Positions 1 to 8,496 of a stretch of DNA of 53,137 nucleotides are shown here, piece after piece. The position numbers were made by a program, and so were the translations under genes. Position 1 is the first letter of the stretch, and the number at the start of each line of letters is the position of its first letter. This stretch comes from an uncultured Acetatifactor sp. (lineage in GTDB: Bacteria; Bacillota; Clostridia; Lachnospirales; Lachnospiraceae), in the NCBI GenBank assembly GCA_910580225.1, contig CAJTXE010000022.1, positions 1-53,137 of the forward strand, in the 5' to 3' direction. The notes beneath the pieces are model-generated. The model was not told where the DNA came from. It ran no database searches and was given only the letters and a program-made list of their open reading frames with translations.

Positions 1-290
1 CAATCCTGATATGGTTAAAATGACCAATAGCTGGTAATTTTCAAACACGCTCTAGACGAGTTCATCAGAGAAAGTTACTTTGAGCGGCGTTTGAATAAGA
101 GGGGGAAACGGGCTGTCCAAGCAGGAACTGGTCAGAAGAGCGGCCTCCAGGCGGGGGAGGGTATATGGACTGCCAGAGAGCATGGTGGAGGAGAGTGACA
201 GCATCACCATGCTGCCTGGATTCGGCGGGTTGTCTTAAGGAGAAGAGCAGAGAAGGAACAGAATTGCTCAGGGAAGTGTGGCTGAACTGA
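1..290. other. No gene recognised; one hairpin
   Basis: I see no convincing coding sequence here: open frames on either strand are short, lack a good ribosome binding site and have low-complexity translations. A perfect 9-bp inverted repeat (AGCATGGTG at 179-187, CACCATGCT at 205-213) could form a hairpin with a 17-base loop, but no U-run follows it. The stretch may be the region downstream of a gene lying before the window. Confidence 0.5.
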
Positions 291-316
291 AAAAAGCCGC
301 AAAGCGGCGGCTTTTT
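291..316. terminator. Bidirectional intrinsic terminator
   Basis: A 10-bp stem (291-300 with 307-316) has a six-base loop, a GC-rich core and A/T runs on both sides, so it reads as a Rho-independent terminator in either direction. On the minus strand it starts at the stop codon of the acidic membrane protein gene and ends in a run of T. Confidence 0.85.
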
Positions 317-750
317 CAGGATTCCTGAATGGGGGGCTCTTCCTCGGAGCAATCTTCTTCATCGAAAAATTCTTCCACAGATTCCTCTGCATTCCCGGCG
401 GCATGGGCTACCTGCTCTGCAAGGGGGGTAAAGGAAGAGGCTTCCTTTTCAGGGGCAGCAGCTTCAGCAGCAGGGGTGTCAGCTACAGCGCTCCCGGCAG
501 GTTCTTCCGAGACATTTTTCTCAGCAGAGTCTTCCTTTGCAGCGGGGGCTTCCCCGGCGTCGGAATTCAGTGGTACATAACTGCGGGAACGATCGGAATC
601 GTTCTCCTCATCATCGCTGAAATCATCGTAGTCATCTTCTTCCGGCTCGTCCTGCTCGATTTCTCTTTTACGGACGAAATAACAGACGGCAGCGGTTGCG
701 GAGGCGACAGCTGCGGAGAGAAACAAAAGCTTTCGAAATTTTTTAGACAT
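316..750 (-). CDS. Acidic membrane-anchored hypothetical protein
   Basis: This 144-residue protein has a short basic start (MSKKFRKL), one hydrophobic helix at about residues 8-25, a short basic stretch (RKRE), and then a long tail very rich in Glu, Asp, Ala and Ser. That pattern indicates a single membrane anchor with a disordered acidic tail, probably cytoplasmic by the positive-inside rule. The start is well supported by AAAGGAG six bases upstream. No catalytic motif is visible. The N-terminus recalls small YtxH-like membrane proteins, but the match is too weak to name it. It stands alone, divergent from the TetR gene, with its own terminator. Confidence 0.75.
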   Translation of the reverse strand: MSKKFRKLLFLSAAVASATAAVCYFVRKREIEQDEPEEDDYDDFSDDEENDSDRSRSYVPLNSDAGEAPAAKEDSAEKNVSEEPAGSAVADTPAAEAAAPEKEASSFTPLAEQVAHAAGNAEESVEEFFDEEDCSEEEPPIQES

Positions 751-875
751 AGGAAACTCCTTTCAAATGGGTTTTTATGGTAATGTACCAATTAGATATT
801 AATACTATTTTGGAAATTTGAAAAGGGAATATACATAATTTAACTAAAAATTTATGATTTCAGAAGAAAAACAGA

Positions 876-891
876 ATGGGCCTGTGCCCAT
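876..891. promoter_or_regulatory. Candidate TetR operator
   Basis: A perfect 6-bp inverted repeat (ATGGGC-CTGT-GCCCAT) lies just upstream of the ribosome binding site of the TetR-family gene. Its position would suit autoregulation, but an RNA hairpin is equally possible. Confidence 0.3.
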
Positions 892-906
892 ACAGGAGCA
901 GATTTT

Positions 907-1509
907 ATGAACAGCAAATTTTTTGATCTGAAGAAAGAAAAACAGGACAGAATGATCAATGCCGCTTTGAAGGTGTTTGCAACTCAGGGGTACCGGCACG
1001 GCAGCACGGATGACATTGTCCGGGAAGCTGGCGTCAGCAAGGGGCTGCTGTTCCATTATTTCGGCAGTAAAGTGGGAGTATATCGGTTTATTTATGACTA
1101 CAGTGTCAAATATATGATGCTGGAACTTAGGTCTACTGTGGATACAAAGGAAAAGGACCTGTTTATCATAGTGAAACAGACAGAACGGGCCAGGCTGCAT
1201 GCCATGCGGGGATATCCCTATATGCAGCAGTTTCTGAACCGTTCCCTGTCCGAGGATTCCTATGAGGCGCTCCTGGCGGTAGAAGAGAAGAAAAATGCGC
1301 TGGAAGAAACCTGTGCTTCCATCGATGCACAGATTGCCTATGATGATCTGCCGGGAGGAATCGACGGCAGGAAGCTTCGAAAAATGCTGGATTTTACAAT
1401 CAAAGGGCTGATGACGGAGCGGGTTCAGGACGCATCCTTTCAGCCGGATATGCTCTACGAGGAAATCTGTGATTACCTGGAGACCATGCGGCAGATTGTA
1501 TACAGATGA
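907..1509 (+). CDS. TetR/AcrR family transcriptional regulator
   Basis: A 200-residue protein of typical TetR length. Residues about 12-58 form the N-terminal DNA-binding domain: a helix with ALKVFATQGY, then TDDIVREAGVSKGLLFHYF, the classic TetR helix-turn-helix. The rest is the variable ligand-binding and dimerisation domain, whose ligand cannot be predicted. The start has AGGAG nine bases upstream. The gene stands alone, divergent from the acidic membrane protein and convergent with the DUF6062 gene, so its target may be itself or a distant locus. Certain for the family, open for the function. Confidence 0.93.
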   Translation: MNSKFFDLKKEKQDRMINAALKVFATQGYRHGSTDDIVREAGVSKGLLFHYFGSKVGVYRFIYDYSVKYMMLELRSTVDTKEKDLFIIVKQTERARLHAMRGYPYMQQFLNRSLSEDSYEALLAVEEKKNALEETCASIDAQIAYDDLPGGIDGRKLRKMLDFTIKGLMTERVQDASFQPDMLYEEICDYLETMRQIVYR

Positions 1510-1621
1510 TGGCATTCCGGGCACGTCTTCGGCAGCATACCTGGTAGGTCAGCGGCTTCGCTGCCGGACAACGGCCGGTACAGCATACCCGGCAGCATCT
1601 TTCCGGGTTGGGGCCGTCGGT

Positions 1622-2383
1622 TTATTTGTTCATCTTATAGGGACCGTCTGCCGGATAGCCGCCTTTGAGCTTCTGCATGCCGCGCTGGATGGCATCCCTG
1701 GAATTTTTCCAGTCGGCGTCTTTGTTGCGGTAGTCGAACTTTTCTACCATCCATGCAACATCTTCTGCCAGACGTTCCATATTGTGTTCCATCAGCGGTA
1801 AGGCAATATGATAGAACTCTTCCCGTTCTGAGTTGGACAGCCGACTGTCGGCTGCTTCACACAGGTCGCCGAAATGATGCAGGCAGAATCCTCTGCCTTC
1901 TCTTACTTTTCTGCGGAATTCCTCATCCTGTTTCCAGAGATAGAAAAATGTATCCATATATCGTTCATAAGTATCTTTAAAATGATCACAAATATAGCAG
2001 GATGCGTCTTTTTTCTGAACCCACATACCGATGGGGTTGGAGGATTCGGTTCCTTTGCGGAATTTGTCCCGGAAGGTAGTTTTGGATGGTTTGAAGCGGG
2101 CAAACTCGTTTTTCATCTCGTTTATGACCTTCTGATAATGAGTTTTCAGGATCCAGGCATTGCCCAGGGTATTGCCGTAGTCGAACATTTTTTTGAAATG
2201 GTCTCTGCAGAAACCGGAGTTGTCTGTCATCTCGCGGATATCGGCTTCCATGTAGGAGGAGCCGCTTCCAAGACAGAAGTCCAGAAGATCCTGCTCCACG
2301 CTTCTCTCAATAAAGCAGAAGGGGCATTCGTCATTGGCGTTTACGGCGTCATTTAATGGGATCGTGTATAATTGTTCTTTCAT
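1622..2383 (-). CDS. DUF6062 family protein
   Basis: A 253-residue protein recognised as DUF6062, a family of unknown function common in Clostridia. It begins MKEQLYTIPLNDAV and carries repeated Cys/His pairs: CPFC at residues 20-23, then CRDH, CYIC, CDHF and CLHH further on. This spacing suggests one or more bound metals (inference). There is no signal peptide or membrane helix. I chose the internal ATG at 2383 because AAAGGA lies at the right distance upstream; a longer frame to 2434 has no comparable signal. It is convergent with the TetR gene and divergent from the MBOAT gene. Confidence 0.85.
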   Translation of the reverse strand: MKEQLYTIPLNDAVNANDECPFCFIERSVEQDLLDFCLGSGSSYMEADIREMTDNSGFCRDHFKKMFDYGNTLGNAWILKTHYQKVINEMKNEFARFKPSKTTFRDKFRKGTESSNPIGMWVQKKDASCYICDHFKDTYERYMDTFFYLWKQDEEFRRKVREGRGFCLHHFGDLCEAADSRLSNSEREEFYHIALPLMEHNMERLAEDVAWMVEKFDYRNKDADWKNSRDAIQRGMQKLKGGYPADGPYKMNK

Positions 2384-2528
2384 GGTCTGTCCTTTCTGAA
2401 GCGTATTTCGGGGGAAGAGTTTACCGGCCTGCATCTGTTCCGGGGATTTCTTCTATAGTTTACAACAATTCTTACATAATTGCTACGTTTTTGTAACAAA
2501 TTGGAAGGGAAAATTAAGATTTTTTTAG

Positions 2529-2557
2529 TTGTCAATCTGTCTGTCACAGGATACTAT
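2529..2557 (+). promoter_or_regulatory. Putative sigma-A promoter for the MBOAT-SGNH pair
   Basis: TTGTCA (2529-2534) and TACTAT (2552-2557) are separated by 17 bases and lie 36 bases before the MBOAT start. A second possible -10, TATATA, overlaps it at 2556-2561. Confidence 0.45.
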
Positions 2558-2592
2558 ATAAGAATAGAAAGCAACGAAAGATGTGATGATTC

Positions 2593-3984
2593 TTGATATT
2601 CAACAGTTTGGAATTCTTACTCTTCTTTCTTCCGCTTTTTTTGGTAATATACGGACTGACCCCTGAAAGGCTGAGAAATGTGACACTTCTGTCAGGAAGC
2701 CTTATTTTTTACGCCCTTGGGGAGCCGAAATACCTGCTGCTGCTCATGATATCTGTCCTGGTTAACTATCTTTTCGGGCTGCACCTGGACAGCAGAGCAA
2801 GGAAGAAAGACAGGAATAAAAAATATAGACAGAAAAGAAACCGAAAACAGAAGGCAGTTCTGGCAGTGGCGCTGCTGTTCAACGCAGGTGTCCTGGCAGG
2901 ATTCAAATGCGGTATTTTGGGCGAAAGACTGCCCCTTGGGATCAGCTTTTACACATTCCAGATTTTGTCCTATCTTCTGGACGTGTATCGGGGCAGCCAG
3001 AAGAAAGAAACCTCATTTTTGCTGCTGGCAAGCTATATCACCATGTTTCCTCAGCTGCTTTCCGGTCCTATCGTGAATTACGGTGAGATACGGGAGCGCC
3101 TGATAAAGAGGACATTTCAGGCCAGGGGGATTCAGGATGGGCTGAAACTGTTTACCATGGGTTTGGCCTCAAAGGTATTGCTGGCGGACCGAATCGGTCT
3201 GCTCTGGCAGGAGGTGCAGGTCACAGGGTTCGAAAGTATCTCCACACCCCTTGCATGGATCGCGGCTATTGCCTACTCTATGAAGATATATTTTGATTTT
3301 TACGGGTATTCCCTGATGGCTTCTGGGTTGGGGAGGATGCTGGGGTTTGAGCTGCCGGAGAATTTCCAGAATCCGTATATGGCTTCTTCCGTCCGGGATT
3401 TTTACCGCAGATGGCATATGACGCTGGGGCGGTGGTTTACCAAATATATCTACATTCCTCTGGGCGGAAACCGGCATGGAGAGTTTCGGACAGTGTGTAA
3501 TCTGCTGGTGGTATGGGCACTGACTTCCGTGTGGCATGGAATGACAGCTAATTTTCTCATTTGGGGCATGCTGCTGTGGCTTGGGATTGTGATAGAGAGA
3601 CAGCTGCGGGCACTTGGAGCAGACAAATTTCTGGAGAAAGTACCGGGACGGGTTCTGGGACATCTCTTTGTGCTGGCATATATTCCGATTACCTGGATCT
3701 GCTTTGAGGTTACGGATATGGGGCAGCTTCAGAACTATCTGGGGCGGATGCTTCATGTGATTCCAGGTGTGACAGTACATGCGGGAGACTGGCAGAAGGC
3801 GCTGACGGATTATGGCAGCCTGCTGGCAGCGGGAGCAGCTGGATGTACGCCGCTTGTGCAGAAACTGTATCGGAGACTGAAAGATACCTGGCTGGGGGTT
3901 GTCCTGCTGGTAGCGTTGTTCTGGCTGTGTGTGTGGAGAGTGGAGCTGGAGGGACATAATCCGTTCAAGTATCTGGATTTTTAG
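2593..3984 (+). CDS. MBOAT family membrane-bound O-acyltransferase
   Basis: A 463-residue polytopic membrane protein of the AlgI/DltB-like MBOAT family, which moves acyl groups onto polysaccharides or other acceptors at the membrane. It has many hydrophobic helices, the conserved RRWHMTLGRW segment near residue 275 and the catalytic-type histidine in SVWHGM (His315). Length fits AlgI-like proteins. The start is TTG at 2593, because ATG at 2581 in this frame is followed at once by stop codons. The next gene encodes an SGNH hydrolase, the usual partner in surface-acylation systems. The acceptor (exopolysaccharide, teichoic acid or another glycan) cannot be told. Confidence 0.93.
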   Translation: MIFNSLEFLLFFLPLFLVIYGLTPERLRNVTLLSGSLIFYALGEPKYLLLLMISVLVNYLFGLHLDSRARKKDRNKKYRQKRNRKQKAVLAVALLFNAGVLAGFKCGILGERLPLGISFYTFQILSYLLDVYRGSQKKETSFLLLASYITMFPQLLSGPIVNYGEIRERLIKRTFQARGIQDGLKLFTMGLASKVLLADRIGLLWQEVQVTGFESISTPLAWIAAIAYSMKIYFDFYGYSLMASGLGRMLGFELPENFQNPYMASSVRDFYRRWHMTLGRWFTKYIYIPLGGNRHGEFRTVCNLLVVWALTSVWHGMTANFLIWGMLLWLGIVIERQLRALGADKFLEKVPGRVLGHLFVLAYIPITWICFEVTDMGQLQNYLGRMLHVIPGVTVHAGDWQKALTDYGSLLAAGAAGCTPLVQKLYRRLKDTWLGVVLLVALFWLCVWRVELEGHNPFKYLDF

Positions 3985-4051
3985 AGCGGGAAGCTGAAGC
4001 AAAAGGGATTTTCTTTGGCGGGCCGGATTTTGGAAGGAATCGGGTAGAGGA

Positions 4052-5185
4052 ATGAAATGGTTGAAAAAGTGGTATTATCTTCTTTTGCTGACAGGGAGTG
4101 GAGTGGTCTATCTGACCGTGGTTGATCATTGGCAGATATATGCGGAGCCTTTAAGGCAGATGCAGAAATGGTATCAGGAGCTGACGGCCGGAGGGGCATT
4201 GCCTGTGGATGCACGTTCCGTGGGGGAGGAAAATTCCGGGACCTGCGGGATTCCGGGCGGTTCAAACAGCAGTGTGGCCGAAAGCGACAGCAGTATCGTT
4301 TTGGGAAACGAAACCGGCAGCGGAAACAGCGAAACAGAGGGAAGCGGTAATGGGGTTGGCAATCCCTGGGGCGCAGAGGGGAGCGGCAACAGAGCGGACA
4401 GTCCCTGGGGCGTATCGGGAAGCGGCAACGGGTCAGACAGTTCCTGGGGCGTATCGGGAAGCGGCAACGGGTCAGACAGTTCCTGGGGCGTACCGGGAAG
4501 CGGCAACGGAGCGGACAATTCCTGGGGCGTACCAGGAAGCGGCAATTCCGGTGTGCCCGGAGAAGGGAACGATCCTTCCCGGGTGCAGTACATGACCGTG
4601 GAAGACGATTATTTCGCGGATGCGGTGTTCATAGGGGATTCCAGAACGGTGGGAATGTTCGAGTACGGCGGGTTGGAAGAGATTTCAACTTTTTACGCCT
4701 CTACCGGATTGACGGTTTACAAGATATTTGATTCCGAAATTGTATCCGTCCCGGGAGAGCGGAAAAAGATCAGCGTGGAGGAGGCCCTGGAGCAAAACAG
4801 TTTTGCAAAAATATATCTGATGATAGGTATCAATGAGATGGGAACCGGCACGGTGGAGAGCTTTCTGGAAAAATATCAGGAGGTGGTGAATCATCTCCGG
4901 GAGCTGCAGCCGGACGCGGTCATCTATCTGCAGGCCATTATGAAGGTTACTGCCGAGCGTTCGGCCCAGGGAGATTATATCACCAATGAGGGCATTGTCG
5001 CACGTAATGAAGGAATCGCCGGCATAGCGGACAATGAGAAAATCTTTTTTCTGGACGTGAACCCGCTGGTCTGCGACGAGACAGGCGGAATGGTGCCGGA
5101 TTATACCTTTGACGGCGTTCATCTGAAGGCGAAGTATATTCAGATCTGGAAAGATTTTTTGAAAACTCACGCAATATCTTCTTGA
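4052..5185 (+). CDS. SGNH/GDSL-type hydrolase with repeat linker
   Basis: A 377-residue exported protein. Residues about 9-25 form an N-terminal membrane anchor or signal. Residues 97-165 are a low-complexity linker of five 13-residue repeats (GSGNGSDSSWGV type). The C-terminal half is an SGNH hydrolase domain: FIGDSRTVG supplies the nucleophile serine near residue 197, IGINEMG is block III and DGVH (residues 354-357) gives the Asp/His pair. In MBOAT loci such proteins act as extracellular acyl-transfer or esterase partners. It follows the MBOAT gene by 67 bases and is probably co-transcribed. The substrate is unknown. Confidence 0.9.
   Translation: MKWLKKWYYLLLLTGSGVVYLTVVDHWQIYAEPLRQMQKWYQELTAGGALPVDARSVGEENSGTCGIPGGSNSSVAESDSSIVLGNETGSGNSETEGSGNGVGNPWGAEGSGNRADSPWGVSGSGNGSDSSWGVSGSGNGSDSSWGVPGSGNGADNSWGVPGSGNSGVPGEGNDPSRVQYMTVEDDYFADAVFIGDSRTVGMFEYGGLEEISTFYASTGLTVYKIFDSEIVSVPGERKKISVEEALEQNSFAKIYLMIGINEMGTGTVESFLEKYQEVVNHLRELQPDAVIYLQAIMKVTAERSAQGDYITNEGIVARNEGIAGIADNEKIFFLDVNPLVCDETGGMVPDYTFDGVHLKAKYIQIWKDFLKTHAISS
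4340..4546 (+). repeat. 39-bp coding tandem repeat (SGNH linker)
   Basis: Five units of exactly 39 bp start at 4340, 4379, 4418, 4457 and 4496, with a partial sixth from 4535. Each encodes 13 residues starting GSGN and ending in a SWGV/PWGV-like turn. Units 3 and 4 are almost identical at DNA level, which points to recent slippage or unequal crossover. The array lengthens a flexible spacer between the membrane anchor and the hydrolase domain, so copy number may differ between strains. Confidence 0.95.
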
Positions 5186-5314
5186 CTGTTGTGCGGTGAA
5201 ATATTATGATAGGAATGGGTTGCTGACGGCGCTGCCGGGGCAGCCTTTTTCTGTGCGCAATGTAACTGGCTGTAGTGAAGAAAACTCATCTGCAGACCGG
5301 AGACGGACGCATAA

Positions 5315-5729
5315 CGGAACTGGAAACAGTATCCGACCCTGGAATGCCCGGAGAAGTTGCGGACGATGAACCTGCGTCCGGAAGTACTCTGCGGGGAAGG
5401 GGCGGAAACGGAACTGGAAACAGTATCCGACCCTGGAATGCCCGGAGAACTTGCGGACGATGAACCTGCGTCCGGAAGTACTCTGCGGGGAAAGGGCATG
5501 GAAGGGGCGGAAACGGAACTGGAAACAGTATCCGACCCTGGAATGCCCAGAGAACTTGCGGACGATGAACCTGCGTCCGGAAGTTCTCTGCAGGGAAAGG
5601 GCATGGAAGGGGCGGAAACGGAACTGGAAACAGTATCCGACCCTGGAATGCCCAGAGAACTTGCGGACGATGAACCTGCGTCCGGAAGTACTCTGCAGGG
5701 AAAGGGCATGGAAGGGGCGGAAACGGAAC
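5315..5729 (+). repeat. 105-bp intergenic minisatellite
   Basis: The motif CGGAACTGGAAACAG recurs at 5315, 5409, 5514 and 5619, and its first part again at 5724. Three periods are exactly 105 bp and the first is 94 bp (an 11-bp deletion). Copies 2-4 differ at only a few positions. The array fills nearly all the space between the SGNH hydrolase and the uracil permease, ending about 12 bases before the permease ribosome binding site. One forward frame reads as an acidic 35-residue repeat, but the 94-bp first period breaks that frame and no ribosome binding site precedes it, so I treat it as non-coding. Confidence 0.95.
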
Positions 5730-5748
5730 TATAATTAGGAGAAAACAC

Positions 5749-7158
5749 ATGAAAGAAAAAACGAGAAACACACCCGTTGAAAAGGGCATCGGCGATACCT
5801 GCATCTATGATGCGAAGAGCCTGGGGGCGCCGAAAGTCGTGGTGTTGGGGCTGCAGCATATGTTTGCCATGTTCGGCGCCACCATACTGGTACCCATGCT
5901 GACAGGGCTGGACGTGTCCACCACATTGCTGTTTGCCGGACTGGGCACTTTATTGTTTCATTTTCTGACAAAGGGTAAGGTGCCGGCTTTCCTGGGTTCG
6001 TCCTTTGCTTTTCTGGGGGGATACGCGGCCATTGCGCCCATGATGGACAATGCGGGCAATGCCCTGGACAATTCGAAGCTGCTCCCATACGCCAGTTTCG
6101 GCGTGGCCTGCGCGGGGCTTGTGTATCTGCTGCTTTCCCTTCTGATCAAAGTATTCGGTACCGGCAGGGTAATGCGGTTTTTCCCGCCCATTGTGACCGG
6201 ACCCATCATCATTGCCATTGGGCTGACCCTGTCCCAGTCTGCCATTGACAACTGTTCTGCGGACTGGCTCATTGCCATTGTGGCCATTGCATTGGTGATT
6301 GTATGCAATATCTGGGGAAAGGGAATGGTAAAAATCGTTCCCATTATAATCGGTGTCATCGGTTCTTATGTGCTGGCGGCAGTGACAGGCAGGGTGGATT
6401 TTACTGCGGTGAAGGAGGCGGCCTGGGTGGGGCTTCCCATTCATTGGGAACGTACGGCTTTCTGGGCATTATCGGAGGGGGATACCTCTCTTCTGATCAC
6501 TTCCGTGATTACCATCATGCCTATCGCCCTGGCCACTATTGTAGAGCATATCGGAGATGTTTCCGCCATATCTTCTACAGTGGGGAAAAATTACATTAAG
6601 GAACCCGGCCTTCACCGGACGCTGCTTGGGGACGGACTGGCTACCATTATGGCATCTCTGTTCGGGGCCCCTGCCAATACCACATACGGAGAGAATACAG
6701 GCGTGCTGGCGCTGACAAAGGTGTTTGATCCGCTTGTGATCAGAATCGCGGCGCTGTTTGCTATCCTGTTTTCCTTCTCGCCGAAATTTGCGGCCATTAT
6801 CGGCTGTATGCCCACTGCTACCTGCGGAGGCGTGTCGCTGGTGCTTTACGGTATGATTTCCGCTGTAGGTGTGCGCAATATTGTGGAAACCCAGGTGGAT
6901 TTTGCGAAGAGCCGAAATGTTATCATTGCAGCGTTGATCCTTGTACTGTCTATCGGCATCAACTACAGTGCGGCAGGATCTGTGGGATTTGCAGTGGGCG
7001 ATTTGAGCATCCGTTTTTCCGGAATTGCAGTGGGCGCGCTGACGGGAATCATCCTGAATGCGGTTCTGCCCGGAAAGGACTATCTGTTTGACGACGACAA
7101 TCCCAGGCATACCGGGGTTGACTTTGCGGTTCGGGGGAACAACGGTAAGCACAGGTAA
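5749..7158 (+). CDS. uraA: Uracil permease (NCS2 family)
   Basis: A 469-residue membrane transporter of the nucleobase/cation symporter-2 family, importing uracil (possibly xanthine) with protons. It opens with a short cytoplasmic tail, then VVLGLQHMFAMFGATILVP, the typical first helix of UraA; PAFLGSSFAFLGG and a later ATIVEHIGDVSA segment with the conserved glutamate of the substrate site follow. Length is slightly above the roughly 430 residues of E. coli UraA. ATG at 5749 has AGGAG upstream. No PyrR-type leader was seen; the upstream space is the 105-bp repeat array. Confidence 0.95.
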   Translation: MKEKTRNTPVEKGIGDTCIYDAKSLGAPKVVVLGLQHMFAMFGATILVPMLTGLDVSTTLLFAGLGTLLFHFLTKGKVPAFLGSSFAFLGGYAAIAPMMDNAGNALDNSKLLPYASFGVACAGLVYLLLSLLIKVFGTGRVMRFFPPIVTGPIIIAIGLTLSQSAIDNCSADWLIAIVAIALVIVCNIWGKGMVKIVPIIIGVIGSYVLAAVTGRVDFTAVKEAAWVGLPIHWERTAFWALSEGDTSLLITSVITIMPIALATIVEHIGDVSAISSTVGKNYIKEPGLHRTLLGDGLATIMASLFGAPANTTYGENTGVLALTKVFDPLVIRIAALFAILFSFSPKFAAIIGCMPTATCGGVSLVLYGMISAVGVRNIVETQVDFAKSRNVIIAALILVLSIGINYSAAGSVGFAVGDLSIRFSGIAVGALTGIILNAVLPGKDYLFDDDNPRHTGVDFAVRGNNGKHR

Positions 7159-7256
7159 CGGATTCGGGTTTTTCAGGCAAAACACGCTTTGGGCTGCCGT
7201 GAAGAATGCAGCCCGGTTTTTGAAAATGCTGAATTTGCAGGGGAGAATGATAGGCT

Positions 7257-8342
7257 ATGAAAGTCATTGACATGCACTGCGATACCTTGAGTGCGCTTTT
7301 GAAACAAAAGGAAAAGGGGATGCCCGGGGAACTGCGGCGCAACGAATTCCATGTGGATTTGCTGCGGATGAAGGAGAGCCGTTATCTCATCCAGAATTTT
7401 GCCATGTTTGTGGTTTTGGAGGGAGTGGGGGACCCCTGGGAACGGGTGCAGGAGCTGTATCGCTATTACAGCGAGGAACTGGAGAAGAACCGGGATATCC
7501 TTGCACCGGTGCTGAAGTTTTCGGATATTGAGGAAAATGAGGCCCGGGGGAAGCTCTCTTCTCTGCTGACGGTGGAAGAGGGCGGCGTCTGCAGGGGGGA
7601 GCTGGAGAAACTGCGGGAACTGCACCGTATGGGCGTTCGAATGATTACGCTTACATGGAATTTCGATAATGAAATCGGTCATCCCAATTTTGACCCGGGG
7701 CGGATGCAGCAGATGGGGCAGGTTATGAAGGAATGGAAGGAAGCTGCCGAGGGAACGCCGGAAAGGGAAGAGAAGCGGCAGGCGGCACAGCTTTTTGCGG
7801 ATGCCTGGCATCACACACCGAACCTGAAAGGGGGACTTACCGAAAAGGGACGGGAGATGGTGACGGAGATGGAGCGTCTGGGCATCATTCCGGATGTTTC
7901 CCATCTGTCGGATGCGGGTTTTTACGATGTGCTGCAGGTGACAAAGAAGCCTTTTGCAGCCAGTCATTCCAATGCCAGGGCTGTGTGTCCCAGTGTGCGG
8001 AATATGACGGACGACATGATACGCAGGCTTTCCGAACGGGGCGGGGTCATGGGCCTGAATTTCTGCGCGGATTTTCTGGAGGAAAAGCCCCTGGGAGAGA
8101 AGAATCCCGGAACCATAGAGGCCGTTGTCCGTCATGCCAGGCATATGGCGGATGTGGGCGGTATCGAGGTGATTGGCCTGGGGAGTGATTTTGACGGCAT
8201 TGACACCCATGAAGAGCTGCCCGGCGTGCAGGCCATGGACCGGCTGTGGGACGGACTTCACCGGGCAGGGTTTTCCCAGGATGCACTGGACAGGATTTTT
8301 TACGGAAATGTGCTGCGTGTATATCGGGAGACGCTGGGGTAG
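7257..8342 (+). CDS. M19 family membrane dipeptidase-type peptidase
   Basis: A 361-residue metallopeptidase of the renal dipeptidase family (M19), which hydrolyses dipeptides with a two-zinc centre. The zinc ligands are visible: His7 and Asp9 in MHCDT, a bridging glutamate near 106 in TVEEGG, His about 214 in PDVSHL and His about 235 in ASHSNAR, followed by GLGSDFDG near 305. There is no signal peptide, so it is probably cytoplasmic, as for most clostridial members. It lies 98 bases after the uracil permease and 154 before a TIM-barrel isomerase. Natural substrate uncertain. Confidence 0.94.
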   Translation: MKVIDMHCDTLSALLKQKEKGMPGELRRNEFHVDLLRMKESRYLIQNFAMFVVLEGVGDPWERVQELYRYYSEELEKNRDILAPVLKFSDIEENEARGKLSSLLTVEEGGVCRGELEKLRELHRMGVRMITLTWNFDNEIGHPNFDPGRMQQMGQVMKEWKEAAEGTPEREEKRQAAQLFADAWHHTPNLKGGLTEKGREMVTEMERLGIIPDVSHLSDAGFYDVLQVTKKPFAASHSNARAVCPSVRNMTDDMIRRLSERGGVMGLNFCADFLEEKPLGEKNPGTIEAVVRHARHMADVGGIEVIGLGSDFDGIDTHEELPGVQAMDRLWDGLHRAGFSQDALDRIFYGNVLRVYRETLG

Positions 8343-8496
8343 AAGCAGGAGCCTGAAGGTACAACCGGCGATATCATGGGCTGCTATGACAGGACCGGGA
8401 TTTCGGAAGGAATGCACCGAAAACCTTAAGCATGGAAAGCTTAAAAAGGTATCAGAAATTTAAGATAAGGCACAGCAAACAGAAAGGAGATAACAC

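Noticed and set aside
1510..1621. Functional element between the TetR and DUF6062 genes
   Set aside because: There are short GC-rich inverted pieces (CAGCG/CGCTG) and a half-repeated CAGCATACC string, but nothing with a T-run or clear period.
5167..5859. Long open frames on both strands across the 105-bp repeat
   Set aside because: Because the period is a multiple of three, any stop-free unit stays open in several frames. None has a good ribosome binding site, and the first period of 94 bp breaks the forward frame.
8424..8450. Terminator after the dipeptidase gene
   Set aside because: The CTTAAGC/GCTTAA pairing is short and AT-rich and no T-run follows, so I cannot support termination.
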